Source: Desulfosarcina alkanivorans
GTDB taxonomy: Bacteria > Desulfobacterota > Desulfobacteria > Desulfobacterales > Desulfosarcinaceae
Assembly: GCF_009688945.1 (NCBI RefSeq)
Contig: NZ_AP021874.1
Span: 2,728,001 to 2,792,000 of the forward strand
DNA: 64,000 nt
Direction of reading: 5' to 3'
Shown: in pieces, positions 8,890 to 17,445 of the stretch
How positions within the stretch are numbered: position 1 is the first letter of the stretch
How the letters are laid out: each line of letters begins with the position of its first letter
The notes under the pieces: generated by a model
Seen by the model: the letters and a program-made list of their open reading frames with translations, nothing else
What the model was told of the DNA's origin: nothing
The model's database searches: none
Position numbers and translations under genes: made by a program

Positions 8890-10116
8890 ATGATGAACCG
8901 GCGATGGGGACCACTTCTGCTGTCACTGGCAGCCATCTCATCGTTCCTGGCCGCGTGCGCGTCGGGCCCGTATCAGAAAATCGGCCCGACCCCCATCATC
9001 CAGGCCGAGGAGGAAATTCCCCGGGAGCAGTTGCTGGATGTGGGCATCGTGCCGTTCACCTCGGATGAAATGACCGAACAGGAGGCTGAAGACCAGGGAA
9101 CCAACCCGGATATCCGAACGGTTGAATCCCATTTTATGGCCTGCCACCTGAAGAACACGCTGCACCGGAGCAGCCAGTGGGGGGCCATCAGCGTTCTCCC
9201 CACCTCGGATGGTTCCGTGGACCTGATCGTCAAAGGCCACATCCTGGAATCGAGCGGCGAGCATCTGACCGTGAAGATCGAGGCCACCGATGCCACCGGC
9301 AGGGTCTGGCTCAATAAAACCTACAGTGCCCAGGCAAGTGAATACTCTTACAGGGACACCCTCCCCGGCCGGAAAGACGCCTACCAGGACCTGTATAATG
9401 CCATCGCCAACGACATCGCGCGATTCAGGGTCACGCTGTCTCCCGGCGAGGCACGGACGATCCGCACCGTTTCGCGTCTGAAGTTCGCCGAAGCATTGGC
9501 CCCGGAACCCTTCAGCGGATACCTGGCTGCGGACGGCAAAAACCGGATGACGGTCAGCCGTCTGCCGGCCGCCGACGACCCCATGATGGACCGCCTGCTC
9601 CAGATCAGGGGGCGGGAGGATATGTATGTGGATACGCTGAACCAATATTACGACGGGCTCTACAACGACATGTGGGCATCCTACGAAGAATGGCGCAAAA
9701 TGAGCCTGGCCGAACGCGAGGCCATGCAGAAGATCAAAAAGGAAGCGGCCATGCGTCAGGTGGCCGGCATCCTGATGATGGTCGGCGCGATCGCCCTGGC
9801 GGCCGGTGATGTCGACTACACCGGGCCGCTCCAGGTGGGGATGGCCGTGGTCGGCGGGCAGGTCATCGTCGACGGGTTCAACATTTCCAAACAGACCCGG
9901 ATCCACGCGTCGGCGCTCAAGGAACTGAGCGAGTCCTTTGCCGGTGAAATGAAACCGATTGTCATGGAATTTCAGGGCCGGCAGGTCGAACTGACCGGTT
10001 CGGCCGAAGAACAGTTCCGGGAATGGCGCGACCTCCTGCGCAGAATTTACTATGCCGAAACCGGTTTCGCCCCGGCACCCCTTGCCGATCAAACGAAAGA
10101 CGATGCCATCGATTGA
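8890..10116 (+). CDS. Lipoprotein of the VWA/TolQ-like cluster, function unknown
   Basis: 408 residues with a clear lipoprotein signal (lipobox LAAC, Cys23 counting from the first ATG; the second ATG at 8893 is equally likely). Residues 45-185 form an alpha/beta region beginning LLDVGIVPF and containing SDGSVDLIVKGHILESSG. This resembles the periplasmic lipoprotein folds that assemble envelope complexes. A conserved-looking helical section follows (YYDGLYNDMWASYEEWRK). Near residues 295-330 is a Gly/Ala-rich hydrophobic hairpin (VAGILMMVGAIALAAGDVD) that could insert into a membrane. Function not known; position suggests an outer-membrane or periplasmic component of the same machine. Confidence 0.75.
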   Translation: MMNRRWGPLLLSLAAISSFLAACASGPYQKIGPTPIIQAEEEIPREQLLDVGIVPFTSDEMTEQEAEDQGTNPDIRTVESHFMACHLKNTLHRSSQWGAISVLPTSDGSVDLIVKGHILESSGEHLTVKIEATDATGRVWLNKTYSAQASEYSYRDTLPGRKDAYQDLYNAIANDIARFRVTLSPGEARTIRTVSRLKFAEALAPEPFSGYLAADGKNRMTVSRLPAADDPMMDRLLQIRGREDMYVDTLNQYYDGLYNDMWASYEEWRKMSLAEREAMQKIKKEAAMRQVAGILMMVGAIALAAGDVDYTGPLQVGMAVVGGQVIVDGFNISKQTRIHASALKELSESFAGEMKPIVMEFQGRQVELTGSAEEQFREWRDLLRRIYYAETGFAPAPLADQTKDDAID

Positions 10117-10130
10117 AACCGACCCGTGCG

Positions 10131-11327
10131 ATGAATGACCCGACGCCACCTGAACCGATGCAACCTGTCGCACCCACCGGCGACGGTCCGCAGCACCCCG
10201 CCGTGGAACCGGTTCATTCGATCGCGTTCAAACCCGCCCACGAAAGTGAAAAACGAAAATCGGCTGCACGTCACCCAAAGCTGCGCGCCTGGGCGCTGGC
10301 CGGCCTGCTGGCCCTGCTCTTCGCGGCCGGCGGATGGCTAATGCACCATCTGCATCACCGGCCGGTCGTTTCGCAGCCCGCCAGCCCGCCCCTCCCGGCG
10401 CCTGAAACAACTGCCGCAGCGAATCTGGAGGCCACGCCGCCGCCAGGCGTTTCCGGCGAACCGGAGCCGTCGACCCCACCGGCCCCAACTGAGCCCGCGG
10501 TGGAAATGAGCGAAACACCCGCCGACCCGGTTTCCGACGACGAAACAGCGTTCCGGGCGCCCAGGCCGGGGCCGGTGACCGAGAGGGCGGCCGACAAAGC
10601 CGGCGAACCGCCGGCCCCGTCCCGCAAACGATTTCGGGACCTGTTGTCCCGGGGACTGACGGCGCTGCATGGCGGGCAACACCGTCAGGCGCACGATCTG
10701 CTGCTCGAGGCCGCATCCGTCGACCCCGGCTCGGATGCGGTCCGGGAGGCCCTGCACCAGGCCGACCAGGCGCTGAAACTGGCGCAGCTGGATCGGCTCC
10801 AGCGACTGGCAACGGCCGCCGAACGCGACCTACAATGGCAAAAGGCCCGCGACCTGTACCTGGCGGCGTTGACCATCGATCCCAACGTCGGCTTTGCCCT
10901 GCGGGGCCGGCAACGGACCATGGACCGCATCACCATCGCCCGGCGGATCGACTTTTACCTGACGCAGCCCGAAACCCTGTTCAACGACCGGCATCTGGAA
11001 AATGCCGTCCAGCTTCTTCTGGATGCCGGGCAGGTGGCCCCCCGCGACCCCGCCCTGGCGGCCAGCCTGAATGAACTGGATCAGCTCGTCACGGCGGCGC
11101 AGACCCCCGTCCGCGTGACCATCACCTCGGACAACCGGACCGACGTGGCGGTTTACCGGGTGGGCCGCCTGGGCCGCTTTGAAGCCCATGACCTGCACCT
11201 TCGCCCGGGGGCGTACACGGTGGTCGGTGTCCGCGACGGATACCGTGATGTCAGGCTGAGCGTTACGGCCAAACCCGGTGCAGGCCCCCTGACCGTCCGG
11301 GTGGTCTGCAATGAAAAAATCCATTGA
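10131..11327 (+). CDS. Single-pass membrane protein with TPR-like repeats and C-terminal PEGA-like domain
   Basis: About 398 residues from ATG 10131. A cytoplasmic Pro-rich N-tail is followed by one membrane helix (about 52-70, ALAGLLALLFAAGGWL), a Pro/Glu-rich periplasmic linker (75-160), and helical repeats resembling TPRs (about 165-320; two units end in A..DP at ASVDPGS and LTIDPNV). The C-terminal beta domain has VGRLGRFEAHDL and LRPGAYTVVGVRDGYRDVR, the shape of a PEGA domain. The last 17 bases overlap the next gene, which has the same membrane-plus-PEGA design, so the two products probably interact. Function unknown. Confidence 0.75.
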   Translation: MNDPTPPEPMQPVAPTGDGPQHPAVEPVHSIAFKPAHESEKRKSAARHPKLRAWALAGLLALLFAAGGWLMHHLHHRPVVSQPASPPLPAPETTAAANLEATPPPGVSGEPEPSTPPAPTEPAVEMSETPADPVSDDETAFRAPRPGPVTERAADKAGEPPAPSRKRFRDLLSRGLTALHGGQHRQAHDLLLEAASVDPGSDAVREALHQADQALKLAQLDRLQRLATAAERDLQWQKARDLYLAALTIDPNVGFALRGRQRTMDRITIARRIDFYLTQPETLFNDRHLENAVQLLLDAGQVAPRDPALAASLNELDQLVTAAQTPVRVTITSDNRTDVAVYRVGRLGRFEAHDLHLRPGAYTVVGVRDGYRDVRLSVTAKPGAGPLTVRVVCNEKIH

Positions 11328-13449
11328 CCATGACCAGGATCCCCGTGCCATGCCTTCGGAAATAGAATCCAGATCCGAGTCGGCCGAAACGATCGAACCG
11401 ATTCCCTTCCGCCCGGCTTCAAGGCCGCGGCGCCCGGGCCGGGCCGCGGTGCTGAAATGGCTGCTCACCGCCACCGCCGGGACCCTGCTGATCTTTCTCG
11501 TCGCCGGGACATGGTTCGTGTTCACCGCGCGGCGGGTCGCCCTGGACATCACCCCGCAGCCTGAGCAGATCAGGATTGACGGCGGGATCACAGCGCCCGG
11601 GGCCGGCGACAGCCGCCTGATGCGCCCCGGCCGTTACACCCTGTATGCGAAAAAGCCATGCTACCGGCCGCTGAGACACGCATTCACCGTCACCACCGCC
11701 CGGACGCAGACGGTTCAGGCGGCCATGGCCCGGCTGAACGGCCGACTGGCGCTGGAAATCCGGACCAAGGGCGAGACGGCGACCGCCCTGACCGGGTTGA
11801 GGGTATATGTCGACGACGTGGCCGTGACGGCCGGCGCCTTCGATGCCCTGGACCTGCCGGCCGGAAGTCGACGGATACGCATCCGTGCGGATCGGCATCA
11901 GGACTATTCCGCCGACATCACCATCGAAGGCTGCGATGTGCGGCAAACCCACCGGGCGGTCCTCGTCCCCGACTGGTCGGCGGTCACCGTCGACTCGATG
12001 CCGGCCGGGGCGACGGTCGCCGTGGACGACCGGGAGATGGGCCGGACCCCCTTGCGCATGGAACTGACGGCAGGGACCTATGAGGTGGCGCTTCGCCTGG
12101 CCGGGTACCGGACCTGGCGGACACGGCTGGCCGTCCGGGCCGATCAGCCCCTGTCCATCGAGGACGTTGTCCTTCAGCCGGCGGACGGCAGCCTGGCCGT
12201 AACCAGTACACCGACCGGCGCCACCGTGATGGCCGGAGCCCGGTATGCCGGGCTCACGCCGCTGACCATCGCCCTGGCGCCAGGCGCCGCCCACACCCTG
12301 AAGATATCCAAGACCGGATACCAGACGGCCACGCGCCGGGTGACGCTCGACCCCGGGGCGGAACAACACCTGTCGGTCACGCTCGACGCCAGGCTGGGAA
12401 CCGTCCGTTTCACGGTCCAGCCGCCTGACGCCGAGCTGGCGGTCAACGGCCGGAACATGGGCAGCCTGCCGGCCAGCATGCGCATGCCGGCCGTCGAACA
12501 CCGGATTGAAATCAGCAAACCGGGTTACCAGACCCATCGCACACGCATCACTCCGCGGCCGGGCTTCGACCAGGAAATCCGGATTGCACTGAAAAAGAAA
12601 GAGACCGCCACGGCAGTCCCCGGCGAAAGCATCACCGCGGCCGGCGGATACACCCTGCGACTGATCCGGCCGAAGGCCTTTACCATGGGGTCATCACGGC
12701 GCCAGCAGGGCCGCCGCTCCAACGAGACCCTCAGGGAAATCGAACTCAGCCGGCCCTTTTACATGGGGGTCAGGGAGGTGTCCAATGCCCAGTTCAGGCA
12801 ATTTCAATCCAGGCACCGTTCGGGCGCATTTAAAACCAAGACCTTGAACGGCAGCGGGCAACCGGTGGTCCGGGTGACCTGGCAGCAGGCCGCTCTTTTT
12901 TGCAACTGGCTGAGCGCCCGGGAATCCCTCCCCCCGGTCTATGAAAAAACCGCCGGCGGGGTTGTCGCCGTCAAGCCGATGGGCACCGGCTACCGGCTGC
13001 CGACCGAGGCGGAGTGGGAGTATTGTGCGCGTTTCAGGAACAATCGCGCCACCGCCAGGTACCCGTGGGGAAAAGGGTTTCCGCCCCCCGCGGGTGCAGG
13101 CAATTTCGCCGACCGGTCCGCCCGGGACTTGCTCCCGGTGCCCCTCAGCGGGTACAATGATGGCTATCCGGCCACCGCGCCCACCGGGCAGTTCACGGCC
13201 AGCCCCCAGGGTCTGTTCGACTTGGCCGGAAACGTGGCGGAATGGTGCCACGATTATTATTCGATAATCAGCGGCCACGCCGGAAAGCGCCATGTGGATC
13301 CCACCGGTCCCGCCGAGGGCCGGCACCACATCGTCCGCGGCTCGAGCTTTAAACACGCCGGCATCAGTGAACTGCGGTCGGCCTTCCGCGACTACAGTGA
13401 CGACCGACGGGATGACCTGGGTTTTCGCGTGTGCCGCTATGCGCGGTAG
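11311..13449 (+). CDS. Membrane-anchored PEGA-repeat protein with C-terminal FGE-sulfatase (SUMF1-fold) domain
   Basis: 712 residues: one membrane helix (about 48-70), four or five PEGA-type beta repeats facing the periplasm, then an FGE-sulfatase domain. Clear repeats begin near 225, 293 and 364, each ending in a G-Y-[RQ]-T motif such as LAGYRTWRT or SKTGYQTATR. The final domain (about 446-712) has YRLPTEAEWEYCAR, YPWG, GLFDLAGNVAEW and the terminal LGFRVCRYAR. The stretch that holds the catalytic cysteines in true formylglycine-generating enzymes here reads RGSSFKHAGISELRSAFRD, with no Cys. The domain is therefore probably a binding module, like many FGE-fold proteins, and not a sulfatase-activating enzyme. 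It overlaps the TPR/PEGA gene by 17 bp. Confidence 0.85.
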   Translation: MKKSIDHDQDPRAMPSEIESRSESAETIEPIPFRPASRPRRPGRAAVLKWLLTATAGTLLIFLVAGTWFVFTARRVALDITPQPEQIRIDGGITAPGAGDSRLMRPGRYTLYAKKPCYRPLRHAFTVTTARTQTVQAAMARLNGRLALEIRTKGETATALTGLRVYVDDVAVTAGAFDALDLPAGSRRIRIRADRHQDYSADITIEGCDVRQTHRAVLVPDWSAVTVDSMPAGATVAVDDREMGRTPLRMELTAGTYEVALRLAGYRTWRTRLAVRADQPLSIEDVVLQPADGSLAVTSTPTGATVMAGARYAGLTPLTIALAPGAAHTLKISKTGYQTATRRVTLDPGAEQHLSVTLDARLGTVRFTVQPPDAELAVNGRNMGSLPASMRMPAVEHRIEISKPGYQTHRTRITPRPGFDQEIRIALKKKETATAVPGESITAAGGYTLRLIRPKAFTMGSSRRQQGRRSNETLREIELSRPFYMGVREVSNAQFRQFQSRHRSGAFKTKTLNGSGQPVVRVTWQQAALFCNWLSARESLPPVYEKTAGGVVAVKPMGTGYRLPTEAEWEYCARFRNNRATARYPWGKGFPPPAGAGNFADRSARDLLPVPLSGYNDGYPATAPTGQFTASPQGLFDLAGNVAEWCHDYYSIISGHAGKRHVDPTGPAEGRHHIVRGSSFKHAGISELRSAFRDYSDDRRDDLGFRVCRYAR

Positions 13450-13497
13450 GCGGCCCGTGACCGGGAAACCCGATCGATGGCAGCAGGTGGGTGTCTG

Positions 13498-13869
13498 ATG
13501 TCCTTGTGGATGCGCATGGCCGGAAAACTGGAAAAGGCCTTGACGCGGGCAGCTATGTGCACGGCTGTCCTCTCGGTGTGCATGACCGCCGCCTTTCCCG
13601 GCGTGGCCATGGACTGGACCGCCTCCCCTGGCGTGACGGGGTTGGACGGAGCCCCCCCCTGCAGGTGGTGCGTCCTGTTTGCCCGGGTGGACGATGCCGG
13701 GATGTCCGCATCGGGGCCACTGGAGGACGCCGCACCGGAAGCCCGGAAGGATCCGGAATCCGATTCGAAAACCTCGCCGGCAGAGTCGGAACCCGACCGT
13801 CTGGAGGAATTCAGGCCAACGGAAGAAATCGAGGCCGACCAGGGCGTTGATTTTCCATACGACATATAG
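13498..13869 (+). CDS. Small exported acidic protein, unknown
   Basis: About 123 residues. The N-terminus (MSLWMRMAGKLEKALTRAA then a hydrophobic core to GVAMDW) looks like a signal peptide cleaved near residue 38. The mature part has a CRWC motif (possible disulfide) and a Glu/Asp/Pro-rich C-terminal half. An SD-like AGGTGGG precedes ATG 13498; an ATG at 13477 is the alternative. Other forward frames are also open here, so the gene is supported mainly by its signal peptide and tight placement between the PEGA and TolQ-like genes. Confidence 0.5.
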   Translation: MSLWMRMAGKLEKALTRAAMCTAVLSVCMTAAFPGVAMDWTASPGVTGLDGAPPCRWCVLFARVDDAGMSASGPLEDAAPEARKDPESDSKTSPAESEPDRLEEFRPTEEIEADQGVDFPYDI

Positions 13870-13921
13870 GTCAGGCGCCGACGCAAAAAAAACTGGATGT
13901 TATTGATGAACGGGAAGGGTG

Positions 13922-14731
13922 ATGCGAAAAAGAAACAGCATATCCACGGAATTCGCCTACCAGGTCATCTCGCTGGCACTGATCGTGATCATTGTCCACG
14001 CCGCCTATGTCGGTTTTATCCGTCCTTCGGCGGACGCGGTGCTTGCCCGCCAGGCCCTGAGCGTTCAAACGGACGCCACCACCATCGTCGAACGGTCCCT
14101 GTTCGTGATGGTCCGGGATTATGAACAGGAGGCCTGTTTCATTCTCATGTTCTGGGCCCTGGCCATCATGGCCTTCAAGGCCCTGGCGACCCTCCGGGAC
14201 CGATCCCTCCTCGACCGGGACCTCATCCTCCTGCCCGAGGGGGTAAGGATTCTTCCCGAAGACACCCGGGACGTCTCACGCCGCATCGAAGGGCTGCCGC
14301 AGCAGCAGCGCAGCGCCCTGCTGCCCCGTGCGCTCCTGGCCGGCCTTCAGCGATTTACCGCCACGAGCAACATCCAGGATGTCGCCGATGCGACGCGCGC
14401 TTACTGCACGGCGGAAAGCGAACGCCTCGAGTCCGAGCTGTCCATGATCCGCTATGTGGCCTGGGCCATTCCCTCCATCGGCTTCATCGGCACGGTTCGG
14501 GGCATCGGAGACGCCCTGGGCCAGGCCCATCAGGCCATCGAAGGCAATATCTTCGGTGTCACCCGCAGTCTGGGCGTGGCCTTCAATTCAACCCTGATCG
14601 CCCTGCTGATCAGCATTGTTCTGATGTTCATGCTTCACCAGCTGCAGCTGCTTCAGGAGCGCTATGTCCTCGAGGCCGAGGCCTATTGCGAAGAAAACCT
14701 GACCCGGCATCTTCACTCGGGAGCGTCCTGA
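13922..14731 (+). CDS. MotA/TolQ/ExbB-type proton channel family protein
   Basis: 269 residues. Membrane helices are seen near 10-32, 63-85, 180-200 and 212-240. The signature of the family lies in the last two: IPSIGFIGTVRGIGDALG (Thr191) and AFNSTLIALLISIVLMF (Thr224), the paired pore threonines of ExbB/TolQ/MotA. A cytoplasmic domain of about 95 residues (86-178) separates helices 2 and 3, the expected TolQ-like arrangement. ATG 13922 follows GGGAAGGG. Such channels pair with a one-helix ExbD/TolR/MotB partner; no standard one is nearby, but the two VWA proteins downstream fit this part. Its stop is directly followed by the next start. Confidence 0.85.
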   Translation: MRKRNSISTEFAYQVISLALIVIIVHAAYVGFIRPSADAVLARQALSVQTDATTIVERSLFVMVRDYEQEACFILMFWALAIMAFKALATLRDRSLLDRDLILLPEGVRILPEDTRDVSRRIEGLPQQQRSALLPRALLAGLQRFTATSNIQDVADATRAYCTAESERLESELSMIRYVAWAIPSIGFIGTVRGIGDALGQAHQAIEGNIFGVTRSLGVAFNSTLIALLISIVLMFMLHQLQLLQERYVLEAEAYCEENLTRHLHSGAS

Positions 14732-16144
14732 ATGGCACCGGTATACCTGGAACTGAGTGATGCCGGTATCATCGCCGCCGGGGGGGCGCCCGCCGGGATA
14801 CTGAAATTGGACGGCCCGGGCCGGACGAGTCCGGGATTCGCCCTCCAGGACGGCCGCCGGCTGATGGTGGGCCGCACCGCCGCCCTGCAGGCGCGCCGGT
14901 TCCCCCAGCAGACCATCAGCCGATTCTGGGACCGGCTGAACACGGAACCGCTGCGACAGAGTGGATTTACGGCCGCCAGCCATGCCGAACTGGCCTATGA
15001 ACATTTAAAACGGATCTGGTCGGCACTGGAATCGGCGGGGGACGGGGTCGTTTTCTGCGTGCCGGGCCATTACCGTCGCGACAACCTGGGCCTGCTGCTG
15101 GGGATAGCCGGTGAACTGAAGATGGACGTACGGGGGTTTGTTCCCATCGCCCTGACGGCGGTCAGCCCCGCCGCCGGGGAGATCATCCACATCGATCTGC
15201 ACCTTCATCGCTGCGAGGCCACCTATCTCAGGGCCAGCGGCGAACTGGCCCAACGGGATACCGCATCCGTTCCGGATGCCGGTCTGGAGCGCCTCTACCG
15301 GATCTGGGCCAAGACCGCCGCCCGGGAATTCCTGCAGGCCACCCGATTTGACCTGTTCCACAGTGCGGCATCGGAGCAGTCGGTCTACGAACAGCTGCCG
15401 TCTCTGATGGCAGCGCTCACGGATCATCAGACGGTGCGGTTTGAAACCGAAAAAGGCGGGAGCAGCTATCACATGCCGCTGCAGCGGCGGGGCATGGTCG
15501 AAGCGGCCGGTGAGGTGTATGCCCGGATTTCGGACATGGTCGCATCGCTGATCGAAAGGAACCGGCTTGCCGGCCGGCCCCTGGCCTTCCAGCTGTCCCG
15601 ACGGGCCTGCGGTCTGCCGGGACTGAAGGCGCTGCTGGCCCCCTTCTCCCCGTACCCTGCCGAGGAACTCGCTTTCGGTGCCGCAGCGCTGGGCGCCGCC
15701 GGCTGCTGGCCGGCGATGGCGGCGCAAAACGCCGACCGCGGGCCATCCCGCCACACCCGGCGGCCCGTTGTTCAACACCCGGCCGCCGAAAACAGGGACA
15801 CCGGCGGCGGAACCCGGCCGACGCACCTGCTGGTCGAGAACACGGCTTATCCCATCGGCCCGGATCCGCTGGTCATCGGCAGTTCACCCGGGCGGGGCAA
15901 CGGGGCCATCCGCCTGGCCGGCAGCCATGTTTCCGCCAGGCATTGTTCGATCTACCGTGAGGGCGGACGGGTTTTCCTCGACCCCTGCAGCGAGCAAGGA
16001 ACCCATGTGGACGGGGTGCCGGTGACCGAACGGACCACCCTGTCGATCGGTCAGACGGTCGCGGTCGGAGAACAGGGCGCCCCCCTCCGGTTGATCCGAT
16101 GCCTGCCAGCCGATGGGCGCGGAACACCATTGACGGTTTCGTAA
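14732..16144 (+). CDS. ASKHA-like domain protein with C-terminal FHA domain
   Basis: 470 residues, no membrane segment, so cytoplasmic. Residues 1-330 resemble a reduced actin/Hsp70 (ASKHA) fold: phosphate-loop-like start VYLELSDAGIIAA, SPGFALQDGRRLMVGRTAA, then GVVFCVPGHYRRDNLGLLLG and an IDLHLHRCEATYL strand. The assignment of this part is tentative. Residues 370-465 form an FHA domain with IGSSPGRG, SHVSARHCSIY, GRVFLDPCSEQGTHVDG, i.e. the Ser/His and Gly-Thr positions that read phosphothreonine. It starts at the base after the channel gene stop (TGAATG). A phospho-dependent cytoplasmic regulator of the membrane complex is the likely role; no kinase is encoded nearby. Confidence 0.75.
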   Translation: MAPVYLELSDAGIIAAGGAPAGILKLDGPGRTSPGFALQDGRRLMVGRTAALQARRFPQQTISRFWDRLNTEPLRQSGFTAASHAELAYEHLKRIWSALESAGDGVVFCVPGHYRRDNLGLLLGIAGELKMDVRGFVPIALTAVSPAAGEIIHIDLHLHRCEATYLRASGELAQRDTASVPDAGLERLYRIWAKTAAREFLQATRFDLFHSAASEQSVYEQLPSLMAALTDHQTVRFETEKGGSSYHMPLQRRGMVEAAGEVYARISDMVASLIERNRLAGRPLAFQLSRRACGLPGLKALLAPFSPYPAEELAFGAAALGAAGCWPAMAAQNADRGPSRHTRRPVVQHPAAENRDTGGGTRPTHLLVENTAYPIGPDPLVIGSSPGRGNGAIRLAGSHVSARHCSIYREGGRVFLDPCSEQGTHVDGVPVTERTTLSIGQTVAVGEQGAPLRLIRCLPADGRGTPLTVS

Positions 16145-16195
16145 AAATCTTTTTCAGGTCCTGCGCGGCCGGGTATCCGAAAGGAACCGAAATGG

Positions 16196-16256
16196 CGCAG
16201 GAGCGGCTTCCAGCCGCGATCGTCCCATTGCATTGCGGCTGGAAGCCGCTCCTGCG
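16196..16256. repeat. Long perfect hairpin (REP-like) between FHA and VWA genes
   Basis: Two 22-nt arms (16196-16217 and 16235-16256) are perfectly complementary with a 17-nt loop; the arm core reads GGAGCGGCTTCCAGCCGC. Its composition resembles the GGAGCGGCTT REP palindromes of other proteobacteria. It is followed by AAAAACGACCCCGTTTT, so it is not a classic intrinsic terminator, but it could stabilise or attenuate the transcript between the upstream genes and the two VWA genes. Confidence 0.8.
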
Positions 16257-16344
16257 AAAAACGACCCCGTTTTGATTAACGTTTCCTCAGAAGCCGGGAT
16301 CGGTGAAAACGGGTCAGCCGGAATCGAGGCTCTGGTAAACTGCT

Positions 16345-17436
16345 ATGCGGCGTAGACGCCTGAACGTTTTCAGTCTCTCATTCATCGACTGCATCTGCTG
16401 CGGCCTGGGCGCCATCATCCTTTTGTTCGTGGTGGTCAACGCCAAAAGCGCGGCCCGCCGGGATACCGTCACCGCCGGCCTGCGCGCCGAGGTGAACCGG
16501 CTCGAGACCGCACTCGTCCGGGACCGGGCCGACCTGGCGGACGCCCGCAAGGCGATGACCGACATCGAGGCCCGGGTGACAAAGACCCGGGGCCTGTCGC
16601 GGCAGGTCCGCGATACGATCGAGGCCCGCAACATCGAACTGGCGGATGAAGACCGGCAGACCCTTGCCGCCCGGCAACAGGCCGACAAGCTCAAATCGGA
16701 GTTAAAAGCGATCGAGGAGGAACTGCGGCGCCTCAGGGCGGGGGCCGATGCGCGGGACACGCCCGGTGACCGTCTGCGGACATTTCCGGGCCAGGGAGAC
16801 CGCCACTACCTCACCGGCCTGAAAATGGGCGGGCAGCGGATCCTGATCCTCGCCGACGCCTCGGCCAGCATGCTGGCCGAATCGATCGTCGACGTCATCC
16901 GGCGGCGCAACCTGGAGGACGGGGACAAGCTCAGATCCGACAAATGGCGTCATGCCGTGGCCACAGTGGACTGGCTGACCGCCCGCCTGCCGCCGGCCAG
17001 CCGCTTCCAGGTTTATACCTTCAACGAAAACGCCCGGCCGCTGATCGGGGGAAACCGAAAGGCATGGCTGGATGCCGGGGATCTCGAATCGTTGAACCGG
17101 ACGGTGACGCAAATGCGCAAGGTCGTTCCCGGCAAGGGCACCAGCCTGCTGAACGCCTTCCGGGCGGCGGCGGAACTGAAACCGCCGCCCGACAACGTCT
17201 TTTTGCTTACCGACGGCCTGCCGACCATGGGCGCCCGGAAACCGCGGGTCAAGCGGGTATCCAGCCGGAAACGGCGCAAGCTGTTCAACGAAGCCGTCGC
17301 GCAGCTGCCGGCCGGCGTGCCGGTCAACATCATTTTGTTCCCCATGGAAGGCGACCCGCTGGCGGCCGATGCCTTCTGGCGTCTGGCGAAACAATCCAAC
17401 GGATCCTTCTTCAGCCCTTCCAGGGACTGGCCCTGA
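16345..17436 (+). CDS. VWA-domain protein with Asp-containing N-terminal membrane helix (ExbD/MotB-like anchor)
   Basis: 363 residues. A short basic tail (MRRRRLN) leads into one membrane helix, SLSFIDCICCGLGAIILL, with Asp15 at its cytoplasmic end. This is the layout of TolR/ExbD/MotB, whose helix Asp carries protons. A coiled coil (about 38-130) follows, then a VWA domain from about 165 with MIDAS motif DASAS (171-175), GKGTSLLNAF and VFLLTDGLPT, which coordinate a metal and bind ligand. With the N-terminus inside, the VWA domain is periplasmic. Nine bases separate it from a paralogue with the same design. No strong SD precedes 16345. Confidence 0.85.
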   Translation: MRRRRLNVFSLSFIDCICCGLGAIILLFVVVNAKSAARRDTVTAGLRAEVNRLETALVRDRADLADARKAMTDIEARVTKTRGLSRQVRDTIEARNIELADEDRQTLAARQQADKLKSELKAIEEELRRLRAGADARDTPGDRLRTFPGQGDRHYLTGLKMGGQRILILADASASMLAESIVDVIRRRNLEDGDKLRSDKWRHAVATVDWLTARLPPASRFQVYTFNENARPLIGGNRKAWLDAGDLESLNRTVTQMRKVVPGKGTSLLNAFRAAAELKPPPDNVFLLTDGLPTMGARKPRVKRVSSRKRRKLFNEAVAQLPAGVPVNIILFPMEGDPLAADAFWRLAKQSNGSFFSPSRDWP

Positions 17437-17445
17437 ACGGATGCC

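Noticed and set aside
13919..14731. Zorya or flagellar-motor system based on the MotA-like gene
   Set aside because: No ZorB/MotB with an OmpA-like domain and no ZorC/D/E or flagellar genes nearby; neighbours are PEGA, FHA and VWA proteins instead.
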